Shown: positions 8,410 through 16,820, counted from the stretch's first letter. The stretch is DNA of 64,000 bases from Desulfuromonas acetexigens (GCF_900111775.1 NZ_FOJJ01000012.1:124001-188000), one strand, 5' to 3'. Notes: a model not told the origin generated them from the letters alone. Translations and numbers: made by a program.

Positions 8410-9573
8410 GTGAAAGAAAAGGCCGCCAATGACCCAACGGGGCTTTCGCCTTCCGGGGAGAATCCGGAAATCACGCCCCTTGTCGCCGAACTGCGCGGAC
8501 TTATCCACTCCGCCCGGCACGCCGTCGCGACCAGGGTCAACACCCTGCAGGTCTTGACCAATTTCGAGATCGGGCGGCGGATCGTTGAGCATGAGCAGCA
8601 GGGGGCGGAGCGGGCCGAATATGGGAAATCGCTGCTGAAAGAATTGTCGGCAAGATTGACTGAAGAGTTCGGGACCGGGTTTTCTTTGACCAACCTGAAA
8701 TTGATGCGGCAGTTTTTCATCGAATACCAGAACCGAATTGGTCAGGCACTGCCTGACCCATTTACATTTCAAAAAACTGGTCAGACAGCGACTGACCAGT
8801 TGATGGGAGTTGGGCATATCCCTGAGCAGGCGGTGATTTCCGAAAAGCTTTTATGGAAATCGCCGTTTACTTTAAGTTGGACGCATTATGTATTGCTCCT
8901 CACGGTCAAGAATCCTGATGAGCGCAGTTTTTACGAAATCGAAGCTTTTCAGTCGGACTGGTCTTTACGTGAGTTGAAACGCCAGATCTCGTCCGGCCTT
9001 TATGAGCGACTCGCCCTCAGTCGAGACAAGGAAGGCCTTCGCCGCCTTGCCAACGAAGGGCAGGTCATCGTCAAGCCCGAGGATCTGCTCAAGGAACCTT
9101 ATGTCCTCGAATTCCTCGGCCTCGACGAGAAGTCGGAGTATTCCGAGTCCGACCTGGAGAGTGCCATCATCGACCGACTCGAACAGTTTTTGCTTGAACT
9201 CGGCAAGGGGTTTCTTTTCGAGGCCCGGCAGAAGCGTTTTACTTTCGATGAAGATCATTTTTTCGTCGATCTCGTCTTCTACAACCGGTTGCTGCGCTGC
9301 TACGTGCTGATCGATCTCAAGCTTGACAAGCTCAACCACCAGGACCTGGGGCAGATGCAGATGTATGTGAATTATTTCGACCGGCAGGTGAAGACTCCCG
9401 AGGAAAATCCCACCATCGGCGTCCTTCTCTGCAAGCGAAAGAAAGACGCGATCGTCGAATTGACCCTTCCGGCCGACGCCAATATCCATGCTCGCGAGTA
9501 TCAGCTTTATCTTCCTTCTAAAGAGTTGCTGCGCCAGAAGTTGATGGACTGGGCACGGGAGGAGGCACAATAG
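8410..9573 (+). CDS. DUF1016 / YhcG-type PD-(D/E)XK nuclease-like protein
   Basis: A 387-residue protein of the YhcG (DUF1016) family. The N-terminal domain (about 20-110) carries NFEIGRRIVEHEQ and a winged-helix-like segment SLTNLKLMRQFF. A variable linker (about 111-150) precedes the C-terminal PD-(D/E)XK nuclease-like domain, with DEDHFFVDLVFYNRLLRCYVLIDLKL as the D...(D)xK core. The cellular role of the family is not well defined; members often lie near restriction-modification or toxin loci. Here it sits between cbiET and cbiG and has no evident part in B12 synthesis. The stretch 8640-9000 is visibly AT-richer than its neighbours and contains two inverted repeats, both consistent with later acquisition. 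GTG start after AAGGAT. Confidence 0.85.
   Translation: MKEKAANDPTGLSPSGENPEITPLVAELRGLIHSARHAVATRVNTLQVLTNFEIGRRIVEHEQQGAERAEYGKSLLKELSARLTEEFGTGFSLTNLKLMRQFFIEYQNRIGQALPDPFTFQKTGQTATDQLMGVGHIPEQAVISEKLLWKSPFTLSWTHYVLLLTVKNPDERSFYEIEAFQSDWSLRELKRQISSGLYERLALSRDKEGLRRLANEGQVIVKPEDLLKEPYVLEFLGLDEKSEYSESDLESAIIDRLEQFLLELGKGFLFEARQKRFTFDEDHFFVDLVFYNRLLRCYVLIDLKLDKLNHQDLGQMQMYVNYFDRQVKTPEENPTIGVLLCKRKKDAIVELTLPADANIHAREYQLYLPSKELLRQKLMDWAREEAQ
8740..8800. repeat. Paired inverted repeats inside the DUF1016 gene linker
   Basis: IR1: GGTCAGGCA (8740-8748) and TGCCTGACC (8750-8758), perfect 9-bp arms with a 1-nt spacer. IR2: ACTGGTCAG (8776-8784) and CTGACCAGT (8792-8800), perfect 9-bp arms with a 7-nt spacer. 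Both share the core GGTCAG/CTGACC. The DNA stays open and encodes the variable linker between the two protein domains. Confidence 0.8.
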
Positions 9574-9657
9574 GACCGGATCCGGTTTGTTTGCAGGGTC
9601 CGTGAAAACGCCGAAGCCCGGCACCCGAAAATTTTCTCACCTATTTGGGAGTCTGCT

Positions 9658-10704
9658 TTGAATCTCGCCATTGTCGCCATCACCGATGCGGGGGCGCGGT
9701 TGGTCCGGCGAATCGCCGCCCGGGTCGGCGATTGCGCCTTTTATCTGCCGGAGAGGTTGCGGGAAACGGACGGCGGGCACTATTTCGAGACGCCGTTGGG
9801 CGAGGTTTTGCCGGAGCTTTTTGCGCGCCATCGGGAACTGGTCTGTCTTTTGCCGATGGGGGTTGTGGTCCGCCTGCTCGCCCCCCACCTGCGCGGCAAG
9901 GCCCTCGACCCGGCGGTGGTGGTGATGGACGAAGCGGGGAATTTCGCCGTCAGCCTTCTGGCCGGCCATCGCGGCGAGGGGAACGCGCTGGCGCGGAAAA
10001 TGGCGGGGATCACCGGCGGGCGGGCGGTCGTCACCACTTCCGGCGATGGCGACGGCCCGTCGACCTGGGATGAGGCGGCCCGTCAGGCGGGTCTGGTACT
10101 GGAACCGGCGGCCAACCTGAAAAATCTCAATGATCTGTTGCTGCATGGGGAACGGATCGCCCTGGTTGACCGGCGGGGGCGCATCGCCCACGATTTCATC
10201 GAAGTCCCTGGTGTGGAGCTTGCGGAAACCTTCAGCGCCGCCCTCAACAGTGGCGCGGCGGGGATGGTCTTCGTCACCCATCGGCTGGTGCCCAATCTCG
10301 ACCGGATACCGAACCTGCTCTTGCTGCGCCCTCGGGATCTGGTGCTGGGTATCGGCTGCAGCCGGAATGTCTCGGCCGAGGAGATCGAGCGGGCGGTGAG
10401 GTGGGAGTTGGAGCGGGCCTTTCTGGCGCTGCCGAGCGTGGCCTGTCTGGCGACCAACGCCGAGGGGGCCGAGGAACCCGGGCTCTGCGAGTTTGCCCGG
10501 CGCTTCGAACTGCCGATCGAAAGTTGCGAGACCGCCACTTCCGGTGGCGGGTGCTTTTCCTTAGATGCGCGGTCGGGGGGGATGGGGGATTGTGAAGCGG
10601 CAGCCCTTTTTTCGTCCCGGGGCGGTCGTTTGCTGGTGGCCAAGAAGAAGCATGGTCAGGTGATTTTGGCGATCGCGTCAAAAAACGATTCCGGCGGGGG
10701 ATGA
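9658..10704 (+). CDS. cbiG: Cobalt-precorrin-5A hydrolase CbiG
   Basis: A 348-residue CbiG homologue, which opens the delta-lactone ring and releases acetaldehyde in anaerobic corrin synthesis. Visible marks include the N-terminal LPMGVVVRLLAPHLRGKALDPAVVVMDE, SLLAGHRGEGNALA (about residues 100-115) and the C-terminal LGIGCSRN with the TNAEGAEEPGL block. The start is TTG with GGGAG about 5 nt upstream. It follows the DUF1016 gene by 84 bp, whereas cbiET-cbiG would be expected to be adjacent in an uninterrupted operon. Confidence 0.9.
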   Translation: MNLAIVAITDAGARLVRRIAARVGDCAFYLPERLRETDGGHYFETPLGEVLPELFARHRELVCLLPMGVVVRLLAPHLRGKALDPAVVVMDEAGNFAVSLLAGHRGEGNALARKMAGITGGRAVVTTSGDGDGPSTWDEAARQAGLVLEPAANLKNLNDLLLHGERIALVDRRGRIAHDFIEVPGVELAETFSAALNSGAAGMVFVTHRLVPNLDRIPNLLLLRPRDLVLGIGCSRNVSAEEIERAVRWELERAFLALPSVACLATNAEGAEEPGLCEFARRFELPIESCETATSGGGCFSLDARSGGMGDCEAAALFSSRGGRLLVAKKKHGQVILAIASKNDSGGG

Positions 10705-10764
10705 TCTTTCGCGGCGCCGATTCCGGTCTTTGCCACGATTAATCCCGACCGGCCTGGAGGAACG

Positions 10765-11703
10765 ATGGACTGGCTGATTCCGGCGGCTTTCGCCCTTGAC
10801 CTGCTGCTCGGCGATCCTCATGGTATGCCCCATCCGGTGGTGCTCATTGGCGCCATCATCAATCGCCTGGAAATCCTCCTCGCCGGCCTTTTCAGTAATC
10901 GTCGTCTGGCCGGAACGCTGCTGGCTGCTTTGACCCTGCTGGTGACGGCAGGGCTCGCCTGGGGCCTGTTGCGTTTGGCGGCGGAGATCCATCCCCTGCT
11001 CGGTCTGGCCGTCGGCGTCTGGCTGGCCTACACGACCCTGGCCCTGCGCGCCCTGCATCGGCTGAGCCGTGAGGTGGTTCGTTTTGTCGAGCAGAAGCGG
11101 CTGGCCGAGGCGCGGCGCGCCCTGTCGCTCATCGTTGGACGGGAAACCGCGACCCTCGACGAGGAAGGGATTCTGCGCGCCTGCATCGAAACGGTCGCGG
11201 AAAACACCTCGAGCGCCGTGGTCGCTCCGCTCTTCTATCTGGCCGTCGGCGGTCCGGTCCTGGCCCTGCTCCATAAGGCGGCGGGGACCCTCGATGCCAT
11301 GGTCGGCTACCGCGACGACCGCTATCGCGAACTCGGCTGGGCCTCGGCCCGTCTCGACGATCTTTTCAACCTGCTTCCGGCCCGTCTGACCGGCATGCTC
11401 ATGGCCCTGGCGGCACCTTTCTGCGGACTCGGAGGCTGCCGGGCCTGGCGCGTCATGCTCCGTGACGCCCGCAAGCACGCCAGCCCCAATGCCGGTTTTC
11501 CCGAGGCAGCCATGGCCGGCGCTCTCGGTGTGCGCCTCGGCGGCCCGGCTGTCTATTTCGGTCGGCGGGTCGAGAAGCCGACCCTGGGGGACGATGCCCG
11601 GCCGGTGACTGTCAAAGACTACTACGGCGCCCTGCGGCTGACCTATCTCACCGCCTTTCTGGCCCTTGGGCTGGCGGTCTGGCTGGTTTATCTCGCGGGA
11701 TAA
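10765..11703 (+). CDS. cbiB: Adenosylcobinamide-phosphate synthase CbiB/CobD
   Basis: A 312-residue integral membrane protein that attaches the aminopropanol(-phosphate) arm to adenosylcobyric acid. Signature segments: FALDLLLGDPHGMPHPV (about residues 9-25), ETVAENTSSAVVAPLFY, YRDDRYRELGWASARLDDLFNLLPAR, and RDARKHASPNAGFPEAAMAGAL. GGAGG precedes the ATG. It is the last cobalamin gene of this block; cbiC, cbiD, cbiF, cbiH, cbiA, cbiP, cobU and cobT are not in the window. Confidence 0.93.
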   Translation: MDWLIPAAFALDLLLGDPHGMPHPVVLIGAIINRLEILLAGLFSNRRLAGTLLAALTLLVTAGLAWGLLRLAAEIHPLLGLAVGVWLAYTTLALRALHRLSREVVRFVEQKRLAEARRALSLIVGRETATLDEEGILRACIETVAENTSSAVVAPLFYLAVGGPVLALLHKAAGTLDAMVGYRDDRYRELGWASARLDDLFNLLPARLTGMLMALAAPFCGLGGCRAWRVMLRDARKHASPNAGFPEAAMAGALGVRLGGPAVYFGRRVEKPTLGDDARPVTVKDYYGALRLTYLTAFLALGLAVWLVYLAG

Positions 11704-11807
11704 AAACGGTTTTTCCTCTTGTTCGCTCGGCGCCTTTGTGACGGTGGCGGACGTAAACTGTCGGTTCCGACTTTTTCTATGAACAGGATTTCCCCGGGAG
11801 AGGGGCC

Positions 11808-12839
11808 ATGGATCAATTGACTCTGATAGAGCGTTTTCGCGAGAACGAAGAGCTGGCCCGCAAGTTCCACGAGGTGGAAAGCAACATCCTTTCGGTTCTC
11901 AACTTCCGGGATTTTTTCGAACATCTGCTTCTCGACATTGGCGAGATCTTCGCCATTCCCCTGGTCTGGTTCACTCTGATCGACGATGTGGATCTCTGCC
12001 GCCTGATCCGCCATTCGGCAACCAGCAAGGTACTGCGTGAGCGTATCCAGGTGGTCGACCGTGAAACCTTTGGCGAGCTTCTACCCGATACTCAGTGCCC
12101 GCTGCTGATGAATGAAGGCTTGCATCGCTACCTGCGGCTGATGCCCCCGCACTCTTATCCCGCCCTCGGCTCCCTGGCCCTGGTGCCGGTTACCCTCGAC
12201 GGCGAGGTAGTCGGCAGCCTCAATCTCGCCGACCGCTCCGTTTCCCGCTATGCACCCGGGTTGAATACGGTCTTGGTGGAACGACTGGCGCTCAAGGTTT
12301 CCCTTTGCCTCTCCAACGTCACCGCCCACGAAAAGCTGCAGAAGGTCGCCCATCACGATCCCCTCACCGATCTCCTCAACCGGCGCGCCATGGAGAGTAT
12401 CCTGCAGCGGGAGTTCGATCGGGCGCAGCGTTATGAGCGTCCCCTTTCGCTGGTCTTCATCGATCTCGACGACTTCAAGCGGGTCAACGACACCCACGGG
12501 CACGATTGCGGCGATCTGCTCCTCCAGCATCTCGCCGGTAATATGAGTCGCCTCTGTCGGGCCTCGGACGTGGTTACCCGCTTTGCCGGCGACGAGTTCG
12601 TGCTGATCCTCCCCGAAACCGGCAAGGAGCGGGCCGAACGGCTGATGGTGCGTATCCTCGGAGAGTTGTCGCGGCGCCCCTTGCTGGTCGACGGAGAGCC
12701 GATCAGAGTAACCGCCAGTTACGGCATCGCCTCCACCGAGGATGGCGTCATCGGCGATGCCGCCAGTTTGCTCAAGGCCGCTGATCAGCGGCTCTATGCT
12801 TCGAAAGAGGCGCGCAAACAAGAGGAGCCCGATGTCTAG
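11808..12839 (+). CDS. Cytosolic DUF484/GAF-like diguanylate cyclase
   Basis: A 343-residue soluble protein. The N-terminal ~165 residues are a DUF484/GAF-like sensor domain (FRENEELARKFHEVESNILSVLNF, then SLALVPVTLDGEVVGSLNLAD). The C-terminal domain is a GGDEF cyclase with the active variant AGDEF (near residues 260-264), preceded by the RxxD inhibitory site RASD, so product feedback is likely. DPLTDLLNRR and IDLDDFKRVND are typical. No EAL domain is present. GGGAGAGG precedes the ATG. It overlaps the next gene by 8 nt. Confidence 0.9.
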   Translation: MDQLTLIERFRENEELARKFHEVESNILSVLNFRDFFEHLLLDIGEIFAIPLVWFTLIDDVDLCRLIRHSATSKVLRERIQVVDRETFGELLPDTQCPLLMNEGLHRYLRLMPPHSYPALGSLALVPVTLDGEVVGSLNLADRSVSRYAPGLNTVLVERLALKVSLCLSNVTAHEKLQKVAHHDPLTDLLNRRAMESILQREFDRAQRYERPLSLVFIDLDDFKRVNDTHGHDCGDLLLQHLAGNMSRLCRASDVVTRFAGDEFVLILPETGKERAERLMVRILGELSRRPLLVDGEPIRVTASYGIASTEDGVIGDAASLLKAADQRLYASKEARKQEEPDV

Positions 12840-13800
12840 GCCCGTCCTTTTGCCCTGGGAGGCCGGCAGTCGACCGCTGATGCTGGCGCCGATGCAGGGT
12901 TTGACCAACCGCGCCCTGCGCGCCGAGTTCGCCGCTTGGGTGCGCCCCGATGTCCTCTTCACCGAGTTCGTGCGGGTCCATGGCGCTTCCGTCAAGCGTC
13001 GCGTTTCCGCCGCTGACCGCCGGGAGATCGCCGCCGCGGAAGGGGGCATTCCCCTGGTGACCCAGCTCATCGGCCACGGCGTCGAGGCGCTGACGGCGGC
13101 GGCCAAGGAAGCCCAGGCGGCGGGGGCGGTCCACATCAATCTCAACATGGGTTGTCCCTACGGCCGCACCACCTCGGGCCTGACCGGCGGCAACATGCTG
13201 CGCCGTCCCGAACTGCTCTCCGATCTGCTGCCGGCCCTGCGCGCGGCCATCACCGGCGGCTTTTCCATCAAGCTGCGCGCCGGTTACGACGATCCCCGGC
13301 AGATCTTCTCGTTGCTCCCCCTGTTCGAGACATCCGGGGTCGATTTTCTTGTTCTTCATCCCCGCACCGTCAAGCAGGAATACACCGGAGAGGCCGATCA
13401 CGCCCTCACCGCCGAAGTCGTGCGCGCCACCGCCCTGCCGGTCATCGCCAACGGTGACATTCGCACCGCCGAAGGGGGCCGGCGGGTGCTGGAGACGACC
13501 GGCGCCGCCGGACTGATGCTCGGGCGTGGGGCGATCGCCGACCCGCTCCTTTTCGAGCGACTGCGGGGGCGGGCGTCGGCAACGCCGCGCCGGGCCGAGC
13601 GAGGAGCGATGCTGCGCCGCTATCTCACCGGACTGCACGGGCGCTACCGGGAACTTTTCTGCGGCGACGCCCAGGTGCTGGCCAAGCTCAAGGCGGTGCT
13701 CTGCACCATGGACGATCCCGAGTTCGCCACGGCGGTGCGCGACCTGAAACGGGCCGCGACCTTGCCCCGTTTTCTTGCCCTGGTGGAAGGGCTGGGCTGA
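12832..13800 (+). CDS. tRNA-dihydrouridine synthase
   Basis: A 322-residue FMN enzyme of the Dus family, reducing uridines in tRNA. The TIM-barrel start MLAPMQGLTNRALR, catalytic cysteine C108 in NLNMGCPYGRTTSGLTGGNML, substrate/FMN segment IKLRAGYDD, HPRTVKQEYTG, and phosphate-binding ANGDIRTAEGG and MLGRGAIADP are present. The exact Dus class is unclear (DusC-like layout, shorter than DusB). The ATG at 12832 is favoured by GAGGAG 4 nt upstream and by the family N-terminus, and overlaps the end of the cyclase gene. Confidence 0.88.
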   Translation: MSRPVLLPWEAGSRPLMLAPMQGLTNRALRAEFAAWVRPDVLFTEFVRVHGASVKRRVSAADRREIAAAEGGIPLVTQLIGHGVEALTAAAKEAQAAGAVHINLNMGCPYGRTTSGLTGGNMLRRPELLSDLLPALRAAITGGFSIKLRAGYDDPRQIFSLLPLFETSGVDFLVLHPRTVKQEYTGEADHALTAEVVRATALPVIANGDIRTAEGGRRVLETTGAAGLMLGRGAIADPLLFERLRGRASATPRRAERGAMLRRYLTGLHGRYRELFCGDAQVLAKLKAVLCTMDDPEFATAVRDLKRAATLPRFLALVEGLG

Positions 13801-13801
13801 C

Positions 13802-14041
13802 ATGGAAATCCCCCAGACCAATCCGGCGCACCTGCTCGACCTGGCACGGGCGCGCATGCCTTATGGCAAATACCAAGGCTGGCGACTGATCGATCTGCCC
13901 GAGCGCTACGTCGTCTGGCTGTCCGGTCAGGGCTTTCCTCCCGGCAAGCTCGGCCGCCAGTTGCAGGAGGTGCACGAAATCAAGGTCAACGGGCTGGAGT
14001 ATCTCTTCGACCCCTTGCGGGGAGTAGGGAGTGAGGAGTGA
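13802..14041 (+). CDS. DUF3820 family small protein
   Basis: A 79-residue protein of the DUF3820 family, whose core MPYGKYQGWRLIDLPERYVVWL...GFPPGKLGRQL is plain. Some relatives are labelled as putative quorum-sensing-regulated factors, but the function is unknown. The ATG lies one base after the Dus stop, so the pair is probably co-translated. The last residues (GSEE) and the TGA stop are encoded by the first units of a 7-bp tandem repeat, so the C-terminus of the protein depends on where that array begins. Confidence 0.8.
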   Translation: MEIPQTNPAHLLDLARARMPYGKYQGWRLIDLPERYVVWLSGQGFPPGKLGRQLQEVHEIKVNGLEYLFDPLRGVGSEE

Positions 14042-14090
14042 GGAGTGAGGAGTGAGGAGTGAGGAGTGAGGAGTGAGGAGTGAGGAGGGT
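14024..14090 (+). repeat. Tandem repeat, 7-bp unit GTGAGGA, 8 perfect copies
   Basis: Eight perfect copies at 14031-14086, preceded by a degenerate copy GTAGGGA (14024-14030) and followed by GGG. Each unit carries a GAGGAG/GGAG Shine-Dalgarno-like core, a GTG and a TGA. The array spans the stop codon of the DUF3820 gene and ends in the ribosome binding site of the gene starting at 14094. Confidence 0.97.
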
Positions 14091-14093
14091 GCG

Positions 14094-14951
14094 ATGGGTT
14101 TACCGAAGTTGATTGTCGAGACGCTCGAGCGCTTTTGTGCCGAATCGCCGGCCAACTCCCTCTCCGGCGACGGCGGGGAGGCGGTCTGGGGGATGCCGCT
14201 GGTCGGCTTTTCCCGGGGGGATGACTTGCTCTATGCGCGCATCAAGGCGGATATCGGGGCGTTTCTCTGGACCCCGGCGGAAGCCTTCGCTCTCGCTTTT
14301 CCCGAAGAGCCCATCGCCGCCGGGGAGCTGAGCGTGGTCGGCTGGATTCTGCCGCAGACGGCGGCGACCCGGGCCGATCAACGGGCCGCGGTCGAACTGC
14401 CCGCCGAGCGCTGGAGCCGTTCGCGGCTGTACGGCGAAATCTTCAACGAACGCCTGCGCGCGCATCTGGTCGAAAGCCTCGCCGCTCGCGGCATTCAGGC
14501 GACGGCACCGGCCCTGCTCGCCGATTTCGCCTACCGGCAATCCCCCCGTTTCGGCCTGGCCTCCAACTGGTCGGAACGCCATGTCGCCCACATCGCCGGG
14601 CTCGGCACCTTCGGTCTCAGCGACGGGCTCATCACCCCCCTCGGTAAGGCTATGCGCTGCGGCTCGGTGGTGGTGCGGGCGCAGCTCCCAGTGACGGCAC
14701 GGCCCTATGTCGGGCACCAGGATTGGTGCCTCTATTACGCCAAGGGCACCTGCGGCGTCTGCGCCCGCCGCTGTCCGGTCGGGGCTATCGATGAAAGGGG
14801 GCACGACAAGGTCAAATGCCACGCCTACATCCGCGAAGTCACCGCCGTCCACGCCCGCGTCCTACTCGGCGCCCAAGTCACCCCCTGCGGCCTCTGCCAG
14901 GTGGGTATCCCCTGCGAGGAGCGCATTCCGCCGGGGCTGGCGGGAGGGTGA
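14094..14951 (+). CDS. 4Fe-4S double-cluster protein, epoxyqueuosine reductase (QueG)-like
   Basis: A 285-residue cytosolic protein of the QueG-like iron-sulfur family. The C-terminal third has two cysteine sets expected to bind [4Fe-4S] clusters: CLYYAKGTCGVCARRCPVGAI and KCHAYI...CGLCQVGIPCEERIP. The middle contains SNWSERHVAHIAGLGTFGLSDGLITPLGKAMRCGS, typical of this family. It is shorter and more divergent than canonical QueG and lacks a HEAT repeat tail, so the substrate is uncertain. The ATG at 14094 follows GAGGAGG at the end of the tandem repeat. A GTG at 14073 inside the array is in frame and could add seven repeat-encoded residues. Confidence 0.75.
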   Translation: MGLPKLIVETLERFCAESPANSLSGDGGEAVWGMPLVGFSRGDDLLYARIKADIGAFLWTPAEAFALAFPEEPIAAGELSVVGWILPQTAATRADQRAAVELPAERWSRSRLYGEIFNERLRAHLVESLAARGIQATAPALLADFAYRQSPRFGLASNWSERHVAHIAGLGTFGLSDGLITPLGKAMRCGSVVVRAQLPVTARPYVGHQDWCLYYAKGTCGVCARRCPVGAIDERGHDKVKCHAYIREVTAVHARVLLGAQVTPCGLCQVGIPCEERIPPGLAGG

Positions 14952-14996
14952 CGGGATAACCCCTCGAAAAGGTTGTTTTGAAAAGTGGAATGAAAA

Positions 14997-15032
14997 AACC
15001 GGCCGCTTCCGTCAGGGAGGCGGTCGGTTTTT
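14997..15032. terminator. Bidirectional terminator between the Fe-S gene and cbiO
   Basis: A 14-bp stem with two wobble pairs, a short loop around GTCAG, an A-tract before it and T-tract after it. It serves the plus gene ending at 14951 and the minus gene ending at 15056. Confidence 0.88.
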
Positions 15033-15055
15033 TCTGTTTGGGGCAAGGGAACGGT

Positions 15056-15826
15056 TCAGATCGGCGGTTCAATACGGTTGGGACCACAGTTGGGGCAGCC
15101 TTGCATGCGCAGGGGTTTTTCCAGGTGGCTGTGGGCGAGGAGGTGGTCGTCGGAGAAGATTTCGGCTGTGGGGCCGTCGGCGACGACTTGGCCTTCGTGC
15201 AGGACGATGGTCCGTTCGCAGAGGTCGAGGACGAGGTCGAGATCGTGGGTGGCGATGATCTTGGTGTGATGGAAGCCGCGCAACAGTTCGATGAGCCGGC
15301 GCCGGGCGCGGGGGTCGAGGCCGGTGGTCGGTTCGTCCATGACCAGGATGTCGGGGGACATGGAGAGGACCGAGGCGATGGCGACGGCGCGCTTTTCGCC
15401 GCCGGAGAGCTTGTAGGGGGGGCGGTCGCGCAGGTGTTCGGCCTCGACCTGGGCGAGGGCCGCCATTACCCGCGTTTCCACCTCGGCGGGGGGAAGTCTC
15501 AGGTTGAGGGGGCCGAAGGCGACGTCGTCGAAGACCGTCGGCATGAAGAGCTGATCGTCAGGATCCTGAAAAACCATGCCGACGGTGCGGCGCACGTCCG
15601 GCAGGGTCGCTTTGCTCAAGGGGAAGTCGCCGATGCGCACCAGCCCCTTGGCCGGACTCAGATAGCCGTTGAGATGGCGCAGCAGGGTCGACTTGCCGGC
15701 GCCGTTGGCGCCAACGACGGCTACCGCTTCGCCGTGATGGATGCAAAAACTCATGCCGCGCACGGCGGGGGTACCGTCGGGGTAGGCGTATTCCAGCCCC
15801 CTGACTTCGACGATGTGATGGCTCAT
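15056..15826 (-). CDS. cbiO: ECF-type cobalt/nickel transporter ATPase CbiO
   Basis: A 256-residue ABC ATPase. Walker A GANGAGKST (about residues 39-47), Q-loop FQDPDDQLF, signature LSGGEKRA, Walker B ILVMDEPTTGLD and H-loop ATHD are intact. FQDPDDQLF is typical of energy-coupling-factor ATPases. The start overlaps the cbiQ stop as ATGA. The C-terminal tail adds CPNCGPNRIEPPI, a CxxC pair after the normal end of the fold; whether it binds metal is unknown. Ni/Co is inferred from the upstream nikR; no specificity is visible in the ATPase itself. Confidence 0.9.
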   Translation of the reverse strand: MSHHIVEVRGLEYAYPDGTPAVRGMSFCIHHGEAVAVVGANGAGKSTLLRHLNGYLSPAKGLVRIGDFPLSKATLPDVRRTVGMVFQDPDDQLFMPTVFDDVAFGPLNLRLPPAEVETRVMAALAQVEAEHLRDRPPYKLSGGEKRAVAIASVLSMSPDILVMDEPTTGLDPRARRRLIELLRGFHHTKIIATHDLDLVLDLCERTIVLHEGQVVADGPTAEIFSDDHLLAHSHLEKPLRMQGCPNCGPNRIEPPI

Positions 15827-16635
15827 CGCAGCAGCTCCGTGAGAAAATCCCCGGCGAGCAGGGGCAGGTTGACCAGGCGCAGCAGCACGAAGAGCGCCGA
15901 CCAGCCCAGGGTGAAGATGATTTCCCGGCGGCCGATGCGCAACGGGCGCAGCATGCGGATCTCGCCGTCGAAGCCCCGGCAGAGCATGGCCTGATGGATG
16001 CGCTGGGCGCGGTCGAGGGTGCGCAGCAGCAGTTGTCCGGCCATGTGCCCCGCCACCTTCAGTCCCATGCCCCGGCCGTGGAAGGAGCGCAACGCCCGCG
16101 CCCGCACCATGCGCTGGGCCTCGTCGACCAGGACGAAGAGATAGCGGTACAGAAAAAGCAGCTGCAGGACGAAGATGCGCGGCGCGCCGAGGCGTTCCAT
16201 GGCCATGCAGACGCCGGTGAAGCTGGTGGTGGCGATGAGCACCAGGGCGGCGAAGACAGTCAGGGCGAAGCGGAGCAGAATCGAGGCGAAAGAAATCCAG
16301 CCGCCGCTCACGGCGAAATCTCCGATCTGCAGGAGGATCTGCCGGTCGAAGAGGGGATTGAAGACGCCGATGAAAAAAGCGAAAGGGGCTGCCAGTAGCA
16401 GTTTTTTCAGTAGCGGCGCGGCGGGCAACTCGGCGGCGAGGACCAGGGCGAGGGGGAAGGCGATAAAGGGGAGCAGGGCCGAGATCTCGTATTTGCCGAA
16501 AGAGACGACGGTGCAGACGAAGGCCAGGGTGGTCACCAGCTTGGCCCGGGGATCGAGGCGATGAACGGCGGAGCGGCCGGCGGCCAGGCGGTCGAGGACG
16601 CCCAGATCGAAGAGGGAGGATTCGATTTTCGCCAT
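15823..16635 (-). CDS. cbiQ: ECF transporter transmembrane subunit CbiQ
   Basis: A 270-residue membrane subunit that couples the ATPase to a substrate-binding S component. It has the N-terminal LDPRAKLVTTLAFV motif, about five hydrophobic helices, and the two coupling-helix motifs near VRARALRSFHGRG and AMLCRGFDGEI. The ATG at 16635 (MAKIESSLFD) is preferred; an upstream in-frame start at 16758 would add 41 low-complexity Ser/Arg-rich residues. The 185 bp between this gene and nikR hold no CbiM/NikM or CbiN/NikN coding sequence that I can see, which is unusual for this cluster. Confidence 0.88.
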   Translation of the reverse strand: MAKIESSLFDLGVLDRLAAGRSAVHRLDPRAKLVTTLAFVCTVVSFGKYEISALLPFIAFPLALVLAAELPAAPLLKKLLLAAPFAFFIGVFNPLFDRQILLQIGDFAVSGGWISFASILLRFALTVFAALVLIATTSFTGVCMAMERLGAPRIFVLQLLFLYRYLFVLVDEAQRMVRARALRSFHGRGMGLKVAGHMAGQLLLRTLDRAQRIHQAMLCRGFDGEIRMLRPLRIGRREIIFTLGWSALFVLLRLVNLPLLAGDFLTELLR

Positions 16636-16820
16636 GGTCGTTGCCGTTCGCGTCCTGGAATTGGAAGGAGATCCTCCCGCATTTTCAAGAAGGATGCCAT
16701 CGTCACGGCAAGCTGGGGCGCCCGGTTCGCGGCTGGATGACGAAGGGCTGTCTTTCACTTGCGGATTCGGGCGTGCGCGTCGGCGGATTTATGTCAGCCG
16801 CGCACGGCGGGAAGGGGAGG

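Noticed and set aside
14024-14090. CRISPR-like repeat
   Set aside because: The units are 7 bp and directly adjacent with no spacers, so it is a simple tandem repeat.
16636-16820. A CbiM/NikM or CbiN gene between nikR and cbiQ
   Set aside because: No frame encodes a hydrophobic protein or the expected N-terminal His motif; the only minus-strand open frame is a Ser/Arg-rich extension of cbiQ.
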